The translations under genes and the position numbers were made by a program. A stretch of DNA of 64,000 bases from Pseudomonadales bacterium (GTDB lineage: Bacteria; Pseudomonadota; Gammaproteobacteria; Pseudomonadales; Azotimanducaceae). Positions 44,802 through 52,383 of this stretch are shown one piece after another. Within the stretch, counting starts at the first letter, position 1. Each line of letters starts with the position of its first letter. The stretch is taken from assembly GCA_017854255.1 (NCBI GenBank), contig JAFMIA010000009.1:1-64000 (forward strand), given 5' to 3'. Below the pieces are notes generated by a model. The model searched no databases. It was not told where the DNA came from and worked only from the letters and a program-made list of their open reading frames with translations.

Positions 44802-45594
44802 TCCGCTGCATTTTTCGTGACTGTGGCCAATAATCATTGACGGGTTTGTGCTGGGTAATTCGATTGTCCCAAAAAGCGATCGAGTCTTTTTCCCAGGTAA
44901 ACCGGCAGGTATGCTCCGGCAAAATCATATGGGCAAACAAAAAGTTAAGTAACGCGTCGCTTTCCGTTTTTTGGAGCCCCTTGATCCGAGCCGTAAAAAG
45001 CGGATTAACGTATATTCCGCGCGCACCACTTTCAGGGTGGGTTATCACAACGGGATGCTCAACCGGCGGATTATCGATCACCATCTGTGCGAGTCGATCC
45101 CGCCCGCCAGGCTCTGCCAAAGACTCTTTAAACCCAAAACTGAAATCATGAATCGCAACCAAATTCTCGAGCAGGTCTTTCATGATCTGAGACAAACTCT
45201 CGTAAGCCGCCGATAGACTCGCGAACAGGGTATCGCCGCCCCGTTCGGGGATCGACTGGCCGTGCAGAATAGAACCCAAGGGCGGGCAAGCCCGAAACGT
45301 CATATCGGTATGCCACACTTCAATTTTTGAAGGATTATCTCGATCATTTTCAAGGATTGTGATCGCAGGGAACCCCGCTGCATGCGGGTAAGCCTCATGG
45401 TACTGCGGCTCCCCAAAAGCCGTCGCGAGCGCCATATGCTGCTCAGGCGACAATGCTTGGTTTCGGAAGAATAGGACTTGGTGCTCTAAAAGCGCTTGCT
45501 TGAGATCACCCAATACTGCCGCCGATAGTGGCGCCGTGAGATCAACTCCTGTAATCAGCCCGCCCAGGGCACCCGACACGCGTTTGCATTCCAT
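44764..45594 (-). CDS. TauD/TfdA-family 2-oxoglutarate dioxygenase
   Basis: Iron(II)/2-oxoglutarate-dependent dioxygenase, 276 residues from the start at 45594, which has AAAGGA nine bases upstream. The facial triad is His95-Thr-Asp97 (WHTDMTF) and His249 (NRITQHKPV), and Arg264 (MQRITV) binds 2-oxoglutarate. The family cleaves sulfonates, aryloxyacids and hydroxylates others; the substrate cannot be read from sequence. Convergent with the alpha/beta hydrolase (38-base overlap). Neighbouring TRAP transporter and hydrolase could supply or process its substrate. Confidence 0.9.
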   Translation of the reverse strand: MECKRVSGALGGLITGVDLTAPLSAAVLGDLKQALLEHQVLFFRNQALSPEQHMALATAFGEPQYHEAYPHAAGFPAITILENDRDNPSKIEVWHTDMTFRACPPLGSILHGQSIPERGGDTLFASLSAAYESLSQIMKDLLENLVAIHDFSFGFKESLAEPGGRDRLAQMVIDNPPVEHPVVITHPESGARGIYVNPLFTARIKGLQKTESDALLNFLFAHMILPEHTCRFTWEKDSIAFWDNRITQHKPVNDYWPQSRKMQRITVDQGLRPSQR

Positions 45595-45698
45595 GAAGAC
45601 TGATTTCCTTTCGGCTTCAACACCCCGATTATTGGTCAATCCAGATCAATCAATTTGGCACCCGGATCACTCGCGTTGCAGGCTCCGAACGCTCGCGA

Positions 45699-45869
45699 CT
45701 AGCTCTCTGACGCCAGTTGCTCGACCAGCGCTTCCGCTTTCGCCTCGAGTTCAGCCAACAACTCTTTGCTTTTATGGGTCGACAGCGCAACCACTCGATT
45801 GGGTCCTAACTTCCGCAAACCGGCTAAGATTTCAGAAGCATTTGCTTTGGCTTGCCCAATTTGACTCAT
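45699..45869 (-). CDS. Small coiled-coil protein, unknown
   Basis: A gene of 56 codons that is easy to miss. The start at 45867-45869 lies just after an AGGGTGAGCAGG stretch. The product is helical and charged: MSQIGQAKANASEILAGLRK, then a short turn with Gly-Pro-Asn, then ALSTHKSKELLAELEAKAEA with a heptad-like pattern and an acidic end. It lies about 104 bases upstream of the tauD-like gene and is transcribed in the same direction. I know no homologue with an assigned role. Confidence 0.6.
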   Translation of the reverse strand: MSQIGQAKANASEILAGLRKLGPNRVVALSTHKSKELLAELEAKAEALVEQLASES

Positions 45870-45918
45870 CCTGCTCACCCTGTATATTCATGCACTTGGC
45901 GCGCATGATAACGGATTT

Positions 45919-46245
45919 GTGCGTTGCAATCATCAAGACAAATGGCAATTCAATGGAGAAAAGCGCTTGGCACCAACAACCTTGCAGAGCGAGCATCGCG
46001 GCGCAAAACTTGCCCTCATCTATCGAGCTGATGGTCATGCCCAGCTCATCATCAATGGCCTGGTTCGAGACGAAGGCCGAAGCTTGACCCGACTCAAACT
46101 ACAGAGCGTCGTTCAAACAGACTATGAATGGCATGAGCAAATTAGCGGAACCTTCGAGCGCAAAGATCAATCGGTTCGACTCACGTTAATGATGAGCGAG
46201 GTAGAAATCGCATCCGGCGACTTCGATTTGGGATCAGAGGCCTGA
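45919..46245 (+). CDS. Hypothetical protein upstream of PNPOx-like gene
   Basis: A 108-residue predicted protein with alternating strands (for example KLALIYRADGHAQLIINGL and SVRLTLMMSEVEIASGDFDL) suggesting a small beta-sandwich or barrel. GTG start at 45919. The stop and the next ATG overlap in TGATG, so it is coupled to the flavoprotein gene. No recognised family. Divergent from the small coiled-coil gene with 49 bases between starts. Confidence 0.55.
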   Translation: MRCNHQDKWQFNGEKRLAPTTLQSEHRGAKLALIYRADGHAQLIINGLVRDEGRSLTRLKLQSVVQTDYEWHEQISGTFERKDQSVRLTLMMSEVEIASGDFDLGSEA

Positions 46246-46832
46246 TGCACATTATCGAGCAGCTGCAATCTGACCAGATGGCCGCCAATGGGCAACAAGA
46301 TCCAAACGCCAACGTCTGTTTTTTCTCGACGGTGGATGCCACCGGCTCACCCCAGGTGCGGACGCTGGTTTTACGTCAAATTGCCGAGACAACCATCACC
46401 CTATTCATTAATACCAGCAGCCCGAAATGGCAACAGCTCGTAAAGCAACCGCGCTGCCAGGCACTGCTTTGGTATCCCAGCCTCCAAATCCAATATCGCT
46501 TGAGCGGAATCGCAGAAGCCTTGGCCAGCGACGCGATCCAAGACAATTGGCAGAAACGCCCCCTGCGCGCGAAGCTTTTGGACTATTTTTATGACAGGAC
46601 GGCCCCGCAAAGCAGTCCTATGACCTCCCGAGCTGGACTGCTCGAGCAATTTGAGGCTTTGTCACAACGCGTTGCGCCGGAGGACTTAAAACCGAGCAGC
46701 GCCGCCATTGGACTGTCTGTTCAGCTTGATCAAATTGAACGCCTGGACCTGTCTCAAAACGATTTACCCCACGAGCGCACTTTGTTTGAGCGATCCGAAA
46801 ACGGCTGGATTGCGACGGCGCTCGTCCCGTAA
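46245..46832 (+). CDS. FMN-binding pyridoxamine-phosphate-oxidase-like protein
   Basis: A 195-residue split-barrel flavoprotein resembling the Alr4036-type PNPOx group. The barrel has VCFFSTVDATGSPQVRTLVLR (about 24-44), TLFINTSSPKWQQLVKQP (about 52-69) and ALLWYPSLQIQYRLSG (about 73-88); the C-terminus is not the classic R-x-H of PdxH, although LSQNDLPHERTLFERS gives a partial match. So it may oxidise pyridoxamine phosphate or a similar substrate. Length is shorter than E. coli PdxH (218). Confidence 0.72.
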   Translation: MHIIEQLQSDQMAANGQQDPNANVCFFSTVDATGSPQVRTLVLRQIAETTITLFINTSSPKWQQLVKQPRCQALLWYPSLQIQYRLSGIAEALASDAIQDNWQKRPLRAKLLDYFYDRTAPQSSPMTSRAGLLEQFEALSQRVAPEDLKPSSAAIGLSVQLDQIERLDLSQNDLPHERTLFERSENGWIATALVP

Positions 46833-46854
46833 GACGCAAAAATGACAAAATCCT

Positions 46855-46883
46855 TTGACTCCGGGCTTGATTGGACTTACATT
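46855..46883 (+). promoter_or_regulatory. Sigma-70 promoter of the 46.9 kb RNA
   Basis: TTGACT (46855-46860) and TACATT (46878-46883) are 17 bases apart, close to consensus. The -35 box begins 23 bases past the stop codon of the flavoprotein gene, so it is a new transcription start. Confidence 0.7.
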
Positions 46884-46889
46884 TTTACC

Positions 46890-47076
46890 CGAGTTTAAAG
46901 CGCAGACGTTCTAACCAGGGGGAACCTCCAGCGCGCCTTTTAATCCCCTGACCGCAAAGGAGGTGATCCCATCAATAGTCAGTCTATGAGGGGCGCCTCC
47001 GAGTTAAATTAACTCGGAGTCCGCTCCCAAACGTTAAGACAGAGCCCCAAAGTGCCTTGGCATTTTGGGGCTTTTT
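46890..47076 (+). ncRNA. Candidate structured RNA with 16S-tail complement
   Basis: About 187 bases between a promoter and a strong terminator, with no usable gene. It contains AAGGAGGTGATCC (46957-46969), the exact complement of the 13-base tail region of 16S rRNA. Upstream ACCTCC (46924-46929) can pair with GGAGGT (46959-46964); CAGGGG (46916-46921) can instead pair with CCCCTG (46945-46950), so two mutually exclusive folds are possible. A third hairpin is CTCCGAGTTA/TAACTCGGAG (46997-47019). Downstream of the complement the only ATG is 20 bases on and opens an 8-codon frame. I match it to no known RNA family. Confidence 0.55.
47043..47076 (+). terminator. Rho-independent terminator of the 46.9 kb RNA
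   Basis: AGCCCCAAAGTGCC TT GGCATTTTGGGGCT is a fourteen-base-pair stem (one G-T) with a tight loop, followed by TTTTT (47072-47076). It ends the candidate RNA and any read-through from the flavoprotein gene. Confidence 0.93.
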
Positions 47077-47223
47077 AATGTCCGGGGTTTCGCAGACACC
47101 ATGCTATTGCGGCGATAAACCGACGCGCGCCCCGTGCAATGCCCCTCGTCACACTGTGTCGTGATTCAGTGAATCCCAGCGAGCATTCTAAACATCAGGT
47201 CGCTCAGCGCAGCGCCGACTGCC

Positions 47224-48147
47224 TTAAAGGGCCTCAATTCTTTTGATGCCAGCCAGATGATTGAAGCAAGTTGATATCGCAGTACTCAAGAACTCTTGCA
47301 TAAAAGGATCCTCGAGTTGCTCGCGACGGACGGCGGCGTAAAGTCGTCCCCAAAGGCCGTTTTCCGACAATCGTTTCGCGGTGAGTAACTCGTTTGCCAA
47401 GTACTCGGTCAAAGCCCAATTGGGCAGACAGGCAACACCTCGACCGCTTGCGACCAATTGCACCATCATTGGCGTGAGTTCGGCATTTCGAATTGAAGCT
47501 GGGTCGACCCCGGCCGGGTCTAGAAACTGGGTAAAAACATCCAACCGGTCTCGATCAACGGGATAGGTGATCAAGGTTTGATCCGCCAAATCCGATGGAT
47601 CGATAAAGGGCTTCTGGCTCAATGCGTGGCGATTCGACACAGCCAGCATTGCTTCGTATTCGAACAGAGGCTCGTAATGAATATCGGGTAGGTCAATCGG
47701 GTCCGAGGTGATCACGAGGTCAAGATCCCCCCGCGCCAAAGCCGGCAGCGGCGTAAAACTAAATCCGCCGATCAAATCCAATTCCACTTCAGGCCAATTT
47801 AGACGATAGGCTTCGATACAGGGCACCAGCCACTGAAAGCAAGAATGGCACTCAATACAAATATGCAGCCGACCGGTCTCGCCCAGTGTTAATCTTGCGA
47901 TGTCTCGTTCAGCCGCTTTAAATTCGGGCGCGACCAGATCCGCGAGCGCCAGTAACCGGCGACCGGCACTCGTGAACCGAGGCGGCTTAGTTTTACGAAC
48001 AAACAGCGTACAATTTAATCGATCTTCAAGATCCTTAATTTGGTGTGATAAGGCTGATTGCGTTAAGTGCAGGACCTCCGCGGCCTCAACCAAGCTACCC
48101 GTTTCCCGGAGCGCCATTAACGTTTTTAAATGTCTCAGTTCAAGCAT
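47224..48147 (-). CDS. metR: LysR-family methionine regulator MetR
   Basis: Activator of methionine genes that senses homocysteine. The start at 48147 gives MLELRHLKTLMALRETGSL, closely like E. coli MetR; 307 residues. Helix-turn-helix spans about 5-65 (EVLHLTQSALSHQIKDLE). The ligand-binding half shares IECHSCFQWLVPCIE, GDLDLVITSDP, TYPVDRDRLDVF and GLWGRLYAAVR with MetR, which makes the assignment strong. Likely controls methionine synthesis genes elsewhere; the riboswitch-regulated metZ is 10 kb away. Confidence 0.93.
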   Translation of the reverse strand: MLELRHLKTLMALRETGSLVEAAEVLHLTQSALSHQIKDLEDRLNCTLFVRKTKPPRFTSAGRRLLALADLVAPEFKAAERDIARLTLGETGRLHICIECHSCFQWLVPCIEAYRLNWPEVELDLIGGFSFTPLPALARGDLDLVITSDPIDLPDIHYEPLFEYEAMLAVSNRHALSQKPFIDPSDLADQTLITYPVDRDRLDVFTQFLDPAGVDPASIRNAELTPMMVQLVASGRGVACLPNWALTEYLANELLTAKRLSENGLWGRLYAAVRREQLEDPFMQEFLSTAISTCFNHLAGIKRIEAL

Positions 48148-48247
48148 GTTTTGCAGATGATTAAAGTTCATGTAAATACTACTAGATCAAGAAGAAAATT
48201 CAATTACCTGCCTCGATTTCCTCAATACACCCATCCTATGCCGACTG

Positions 48248-48278
48248 TTGGTCGCATTTTGGGTCCAAAATTTATACT
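48248..48278 (+). promoter_or_regulatory. Possible promoter and operator for the GT operon
   Basis: TTGGTC (48248-48253) and TATACT (48273-48278) face the glycosyltransferase gene with a long 19-base spacer. Between them TTTTGG GT CCAAAA (48257-48270) is a perfect inverted repeat that overlaps where polymerase would bind. Candidate only. Confidence 0.3.
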
Positions 48279-48383
48279 ATTGCGCGGAAATTCTTAACGC
48301 TGTGTGGACCGTTATTGCACTGATTAGTCTTTGATAGACTCAAATAACGACAGACACTGCGTCCAAGCGGGATCGCGCGAAAC

Positions 48384-49619
48384 ATGAAAATTTGTCTGCT
48401 GGGTTATCGCAGCAATCCTTACAGCGGCGGCCAGGGGATCTATCTTCGCCATCTCGGACTTGCGCTCATCGACGCCGGTCACGACGTCGACGTCATTTCG
48501 GGACCGCCCTACCCTGATCTGGACCCTCGCATTAACCTGATCAAGCTCCCAAGTCTTGACCTCTATGCCACCCCGGACCATATCCGCGCTTTTAAGTGGG
48601 GCTACTTAGGATCGATAACCGATTTAATCGAATATGTAGATACCGTCTTCGGGGGCTTTCCTGAACCTTATACCTTCGGCCGCAGGCTCATTCGCTATTT
48701 TGATCACCATCAGCCTCAATACGATATCATTCATGACAACCAGAGCTTGTGTTACGGCGTTCTCGCACTTCAAGAAAAAGGCTACCCGGTCATCACAACG
48801 GTCCATCACCCCATCACCCGAGACTTAGAGATTGCACTCTCCGAAACCACCGATTGGGGGATGCGATTACTCATTAAACGCTGGCATTCATTCCTTTCAA
48901 TGCAGACCAAAGTGATTCGCAAGCTAACGCATCTGGTTAGCGTGTCAGATGCGGCCAGACAGGATATTGCCAGTGCCTTTAAGGTGGACGCCCAACGCAT
49001 TCATGTCGTGCACAATGGCATCGATCTCAACCGATTCAGACCCATGCCTGAGATCATCCGAGCACCCCATCGGCTGATGACAACAGCCAGCGCGGATGCG
49101 CCGCTCAAAGGCGTGCAGTACCTGCTCAAGGCGCTCGCTGAAGTCGCGACGGTTGTTCCCGATATCACTCTTTGTTTACTTGGAAAACTGAAACCAGGCG
49201 GAGAAACCGAAGCCCTCATCGACGCCTTGAATCTTCGCAATCGGATCGAATTCCACGTCGACATTTCCGATGAAGCAATGGTTGCCCTTTATGCGCGCGC
49301 AACGATCGCCATTGTACCGTCGGTTTACGAGGGATTTGGCTTCCCCGCAGGCGAAGCGATGGCCTGCGGCGTACCGGTTATTTCAACCCGGGGTGGCGCG
49401 CTCCCTGAAGTTGTTGGCGATTGCGGGGTTTTAGTTGAACCAAAGGACAGTCAGGGTCTTGCTGCGGCAATCCTTGATCTTTTAAACCGCCCAGATGAAC
49501 TCGAACGACTCGCAAGCATCGGCCGCAAGCGCATTGAGCAGCAGTTTCAATGGTCACGAGCCGCGGCAGAATTTCTAGCCCTGTATCAAACCGTCAACGG
49601 ATCAACCCATGTCACTTGA
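48384..49619 (+). CDS. Glycosyltransferase family 4 protein
   Basis: A GT-B-fold retaining glycosyltransferase, 411 residues. N-terminal LGYRSNPYSGGQGIYLRHLG carries the glycine-rich acceptor-side loop; the donor-binding half has VSVSDAAR, DAPLKGVQYLLKALAEV and the characteristic EGFGFPAGEAMACGVPVI near residue 315 with the catalytic Glu pair. No membrane helix. The stop overlaps the next gene by 11 bases. Donor and acceptor cannot be read from sequence. Confidence 0.9.
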   Translation: MKICLLGYRSNPYSGGQGIYLRHLGLALIDAGHDVDVISGPPYPDLDPRINLIKLPSLDLYATPDHIRAFKWGYLGSITDLIEYVDTVFGGFPEPYTFGRRLIRYFDHHQPQYDIIHDNQSLCYGVLALQEKGYPVITTVHHPITRDLEIALSETTDWGMRLLIKRWHSFLSMQTKVIRKLTHLVSVSDAARQDIASAFKVDAQRIHVVHNGIDLNRFRPMPEIIRAPHRLMTTASADAPLKGVQYLLKALAEVATVVPDITLCLLGKLKPGGETEALIDALNLRNRIEFHVDISDEAMVALYARATIAIVPSVYEGFGFPAGEAMACGVPVISTRGGALPEVVGDCGVLVEPKDSQGLAAAILDLLNRPDELERLASIGRKRIEQQFQWSRAAAEFLALYQTVNGSTHVT

Positions 49620-50352
49620 AACCATTAATGCCGCCTTACTCGATCTAACCCCTGGGGATCTTTTGCTGGACCTAGGCAGCGGTGAGGGTCGCCACACGAT
49701 TTCCTTTGGTCTCAGTCAGCAAATCACTGCCGTGGGTCTCGATTTATCCCATGCAGACTTAAAGACCGCGACCGAAAGACTGTCGGACTTTCAAGATCTG
49801 AGCGGCGCTGAATCACCCAGAGTGTGCTTCACGCAAGGCTCTGGCAATCAACTGCCGTTCAAAGACCAACAATTTAACAAAGTCGTCTGCTCTGAAGTGC
49901 TCGAACACATACATGACTACCAAGCGTTCTTGCGGGAAATTAAGAGAGTGATCCAGCCTGGTGGTGTGTTTGCTGTGAGCGTACCGGCCGCATTTCCTGA
50001 GTGGGTTTGCTGGAAACTGAGCGATGCTTACCACGCGATGGAAGGCGGTCACATCAGAATTTTTTCAGCAAGCACCTTGCATCGAAACATCGAGCAATTA
50101 GGATTCAAACGCTATCGATCCCATAGAGCCCACGCCCTACATGTCCCCTACTGGTGGCTTAAATGTCTGTTATGGCGCGCGGACCCACAACACCCTGTGG
50201 TCACAACCTACCATCGCTTTTTAGTTTGGGATCTTATGAAAAAGCCTTGGATCTCGCGTACCCTTGAACGAATTTTAAACCCAATCTTGGGCAAATCGAT
50301 TGTCATGTACTACGTTGCCACAGCGTCACACAGCCCCGAGCCAGAGCGTTAA
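49609..50352 (+). CDS. Class I SAM-dependent methyltransferase
   Basis: A 247-residue methyltransferase: SAM motif I LLLDLGSGEGRHT near residue 18-30, acidic motif LDLSHADL near 44, motif VVCSEVLEHIHDY near 91-103 and IKRVIQPGGVFAVSVP near 107-125. Coupled to the preceding glycosyltransferase (11-base overlap) and three bases before the toroid gene, so one transcript. A C-terminal WWLKCLLWRAD stretch and the last 40 residues may contact a lipid or membrane surface. Confidence 0.9.
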   Translation: MSLETINAALLDLTPGDLLLDLGSGEGRHTISFGLSQQITAVGLDLSHADLKTATERLSDFQDLSGAESPRVCFTQGSGNQLPFKDQQFNKVVCSEVLEHIHDYQAFLREIKRVIQPGGVFAVSVPAAFPEWVCWKLSDAYHAMEGGHIRIFSASTLHRNIEQLGFKRYRSHRAHALHVPYWWLKCLLWRADPQHPVVTTYHRFLVWDLMKKPWISRTLERILNPILGKSIVMYYVATASHSPEPER

Positions 50353-50354
50353 AA

Positions 50355-51380
50355 ATGAACCAAGCGCCTTTAAAAAATGATCTAACGCCTTCCAAAATGC
50401 TCGATGAAACCGCAGCCTACATCGCTTCAGTTCAAAGCCTTGATGGCAGCATAGCCTGGTTTATTGATGGCAGCGCAGACCCTTGGGATCACATCGAAGC
50501 GGCAATGGGTTTGGCAACCCGCGGTCAAATTGATGCGGCAAAAAACGCTTACAATTTTCTTGCCGAACAACAGCTTGCCAATGGCGGTTGGTTCGTTAGT
50601 TACGAGCAGGGCAAACCCAAGGACACCAGTCGCATTGAATCAAATTTCGTCGCCTACATCGCAACCGGCATCTGGCACCTTTATCTGGTAACCGATGACA
50701 AAACTGTCCTCGCAACCTATTGGCCTATGGTGTCCAGGGCAATGCAATTGGTGGTTAGCCTGCAAGGCACCTATGGCGAAATCTATTGGGCCATTGATTC
50801 AGAAACTGGCGTTCAAGAAGATGCGCTCGTCACCGGATGTAGCTCGATCTTCCACAGTCTTGGATGCGCCATTGCAATTGCCGATACCCTCCAAGCACCG
50901 AGCGCGATGCTCAAACAAACGCGACAAAAACTAAAAACGGCGCTGACCGCTCACCCTGACGCGTTTGATCGAACCTGGGACAGTAAAGCGCGGTATTCCA
51001 TGGATTGGTTCTACCCCGTTCTAACCGGCGTTTTAACTGGCCCGGCGGCGCTTGCACATATTGATCAGCGCTGGGATGAATTTGTCGTCGACCAACTGGG
51101 TTGCCGTTGTGTGAATGATCAGCCTTGGGTGACGGTGGCCGAGACTTGCGAGCTGGTCATGGCATTGGCGGTTGCGGGCGATACCGCTCGAGGGGCTACC
51201 GTGTTTAGCTGGATTCATCAGTTCCGAGATGACGTCGGCGCCTATTGGACGGGCTATGTGTTCCCGGATCAAGCCATTTGGCCCGAAGAACGGACCACTT
51301 GGACGGCCGGGGCGGTGTTGCTGGCAGCCGATGTTTTGTCAAAACGCACCGCCGGCCATCGATTGTTTTTACAGCCTTAA
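50355..51380 (+). CDS. Alpha/alpha-toroid (prenyltransferase-like) protein
   Basis: A 341-residue protein of the six-hairpin, terpenoid-cyclase/prenyltransferase-like toroid type. It has repeating helix pairs such as AAYIASVQSLDGSIAWF, AYNFLAEQQLANGGWF and ARYSMDWFYPVLTGVL, and the Q-x-G-x-W-like QQLANGGWFVSYE. No DXDD or class II cyclase acid pair is evident, so catalytic prenyltransfer is not shown; it may be a sugar- or polyprenol-binding or hydrolysing enzyme. The last gene of the GT-MT-toroid operon. Confidence 0.75.
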   Translation: MNQAPLKNDLTPSKMLDETAAYIASVQSLDGSIAWFIDGSADPWDHIEAAMGLATRGQIDAAKNAYNFLAEQQLANGGWFVSYEQGKPKDTSRIESNFVAYIATGIWHLYLVTDDKTVLATYWPMVSRAMQLVVSLQGTYGEIYWAIDSETGVQEDALVTGCSSIFHSLGCAIAIADTLQAPSAMLKQTRQKLKTALTAHPDAFDRTWDSKARYSMDWFYPVLTGVLTGPAALAHIDQRWDEFVVDQLGCRCVNDQPWVTVAETCELVMALAVAGDTARGATVFSWIHQFRDDVGAYWTGYVFPDQAIWPEERTTWTAGAVLLAADVLSKRTAGHRLFLQP

Positions 51381-51565
51381 AGCGCTTAAGGCCTTAAGAC
51401 AAACGGCCCGCCTTCAGCCCTAACGTCAACGCCTTGCGATGCCGCCAGCCCAACCTCAGTCAGTAGGGCGCAGGCTACCCATTGCGCCGAATAAAATGGC
51501 CCGCGTGCGCCAAGGGCCGCGACAACATGGGCGCATCACAATCCGTCTGCAGCCGATTTGGCGCG

Positions 51566-52186
51566 CTACTGATGCATGCGCCGCCTCAGAATGCCCAGCG
51601 TCTTCACCATTCTTATCAATTCGAACTTTCCAGATGCCAAGGCCATTTGGTAGATTTCAAATGGCGGTCTACCACCATCTTTGGGGTCTGGAAAAATGTC
51701 GTGGATCAACAACAGACCGCCCGGGACAACCCACGGCGACCAGACCTCATAGTCGATTGTGGCGGCCTGGCTACTATGACCGCCATCGATGAACAAAAGC
51801 CCCAATGGCGTCTGCCAATTCCGGCCCGCCACCCGTGAGGCCGCAACAATGGGAATCACCGTATCCTCTAACTGAGCTGCCAATATATTCGATCGAAACA
51901 CTGGAAAAGAATCAAACAACCCGGTTTTCGCGTCATAGAGTTCGGCATCATGATAGGCCTCACCCACTTGATGCTCTTCGGAGCCGCGATGATGATCAAT
52001 CGCGAACAAACTGTTTTGACCTTCCTGACAGGCAGCGCCCAAATAAACAGTCGATTTGCCACAATAACTGCCAATTTCTAGGCACGGCCCCAGTGCCGCA
52101 ACCGAGCACGCGGATTCATACAGGGCTTGGCCCTCATCAGGATCCATAAAGCCTTTGACCGTATCGATATCAACTGGAAGTTTCAT
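51566..52186 (-). CDS. Class I SAM-dependent methyltransferase (Methyltransf_24 type)
   Basis: A 206-residue methyltransferase-fold protein. SAM motif I is CLEIGSYCGKSTVYLGAA near residue 35-52; DHHRGSEEHQVGEAYHDAELYD near 63-84 is a distinctive conserved block; LLFIDGGHSSQAATIDYEVW and GGLLLIHDIFPDPKDGGRPP complete the pattern. I know close relatives of this protein from actinobacterial loci that also carry a GT4, another methyltransferase and a toroid protein, the same set as here although now convergent. Preceded by a small membrane gene. Confidence 0.85.
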   Translation of the reverse strand: MKLPVDIDTVKGFMDPDEGQALYESACSVAALGPCLEIGSYCGKSTVYLGAACQEGQNSLFAIDHHRGSEEHQVGEAYHDAELYDAKTGLFDSFPVFRSNILAAQLEDTVIPIVAASRVAGRNWQTPLGLLFIDGGHSSQAATIDYEVWSPWVVPGGLLLIHDIFPDPKDGGRPPFEIYQMALASGKFELIRMVKTLGILRRRMHQ

Positions 52187-52190
52187 TTCA

Positions 52191-52370
52191 TCAAACCCAA
52201 AAAAAGATGCCCATGTAAATAACGAACATCGAAGCCCCAGTGTAGATCAGCAGGTTCGTGACAGTAGGCCACTTTTCTGGTCTTTGAATTGGAAGCCGGT
52301 CACCAACGCCCAACCAAATCAAACACCCCAGCAGGCCGCCAAACACAATACTGATGATTAATAATCCCAT
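52191..52370 (-). CDS. Small two-helix membrane protein, unknown
   Basis: A gene of 59 codons (stop at 52191) that is easy to miss. Its product has two hydrophobic segments, MGLLIISIVFGGLLGCLIWL at the start and LLIYTGASMFVIYMGIFFWV at the end, joined by a charged loop with RLPIQRPEKWPT. It starts 13 bases after moeA and stops four bases before the methyltransferase gene, so it belongs to that transcript. No homologue recognised. Confidence 0.65.
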   Translation of the reverse strand: MGLLIISIVFGGLLGCLIWLGVGDRLPIQRPEKWPTVTNLLIYTGASMFVIYMGIFFWV

Positions 52371-52383
52371 GCCACCGCTCCGG

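Noticed and set aside
46900-46970. A piece of a 16S rRNA gene
   Set aside because: Only the tail complement matches; flanking bases do not align with 16S on either strand, so it is not an rRNA fragment.
46957-47010. The 16S-complement as a ribosome binding site for an 8-codon ORF
   Set aside because: The ATG is 20 bases from the core, too far for efficient use, and the frame ends at once; the GTG within the site has no upstream site of its own.
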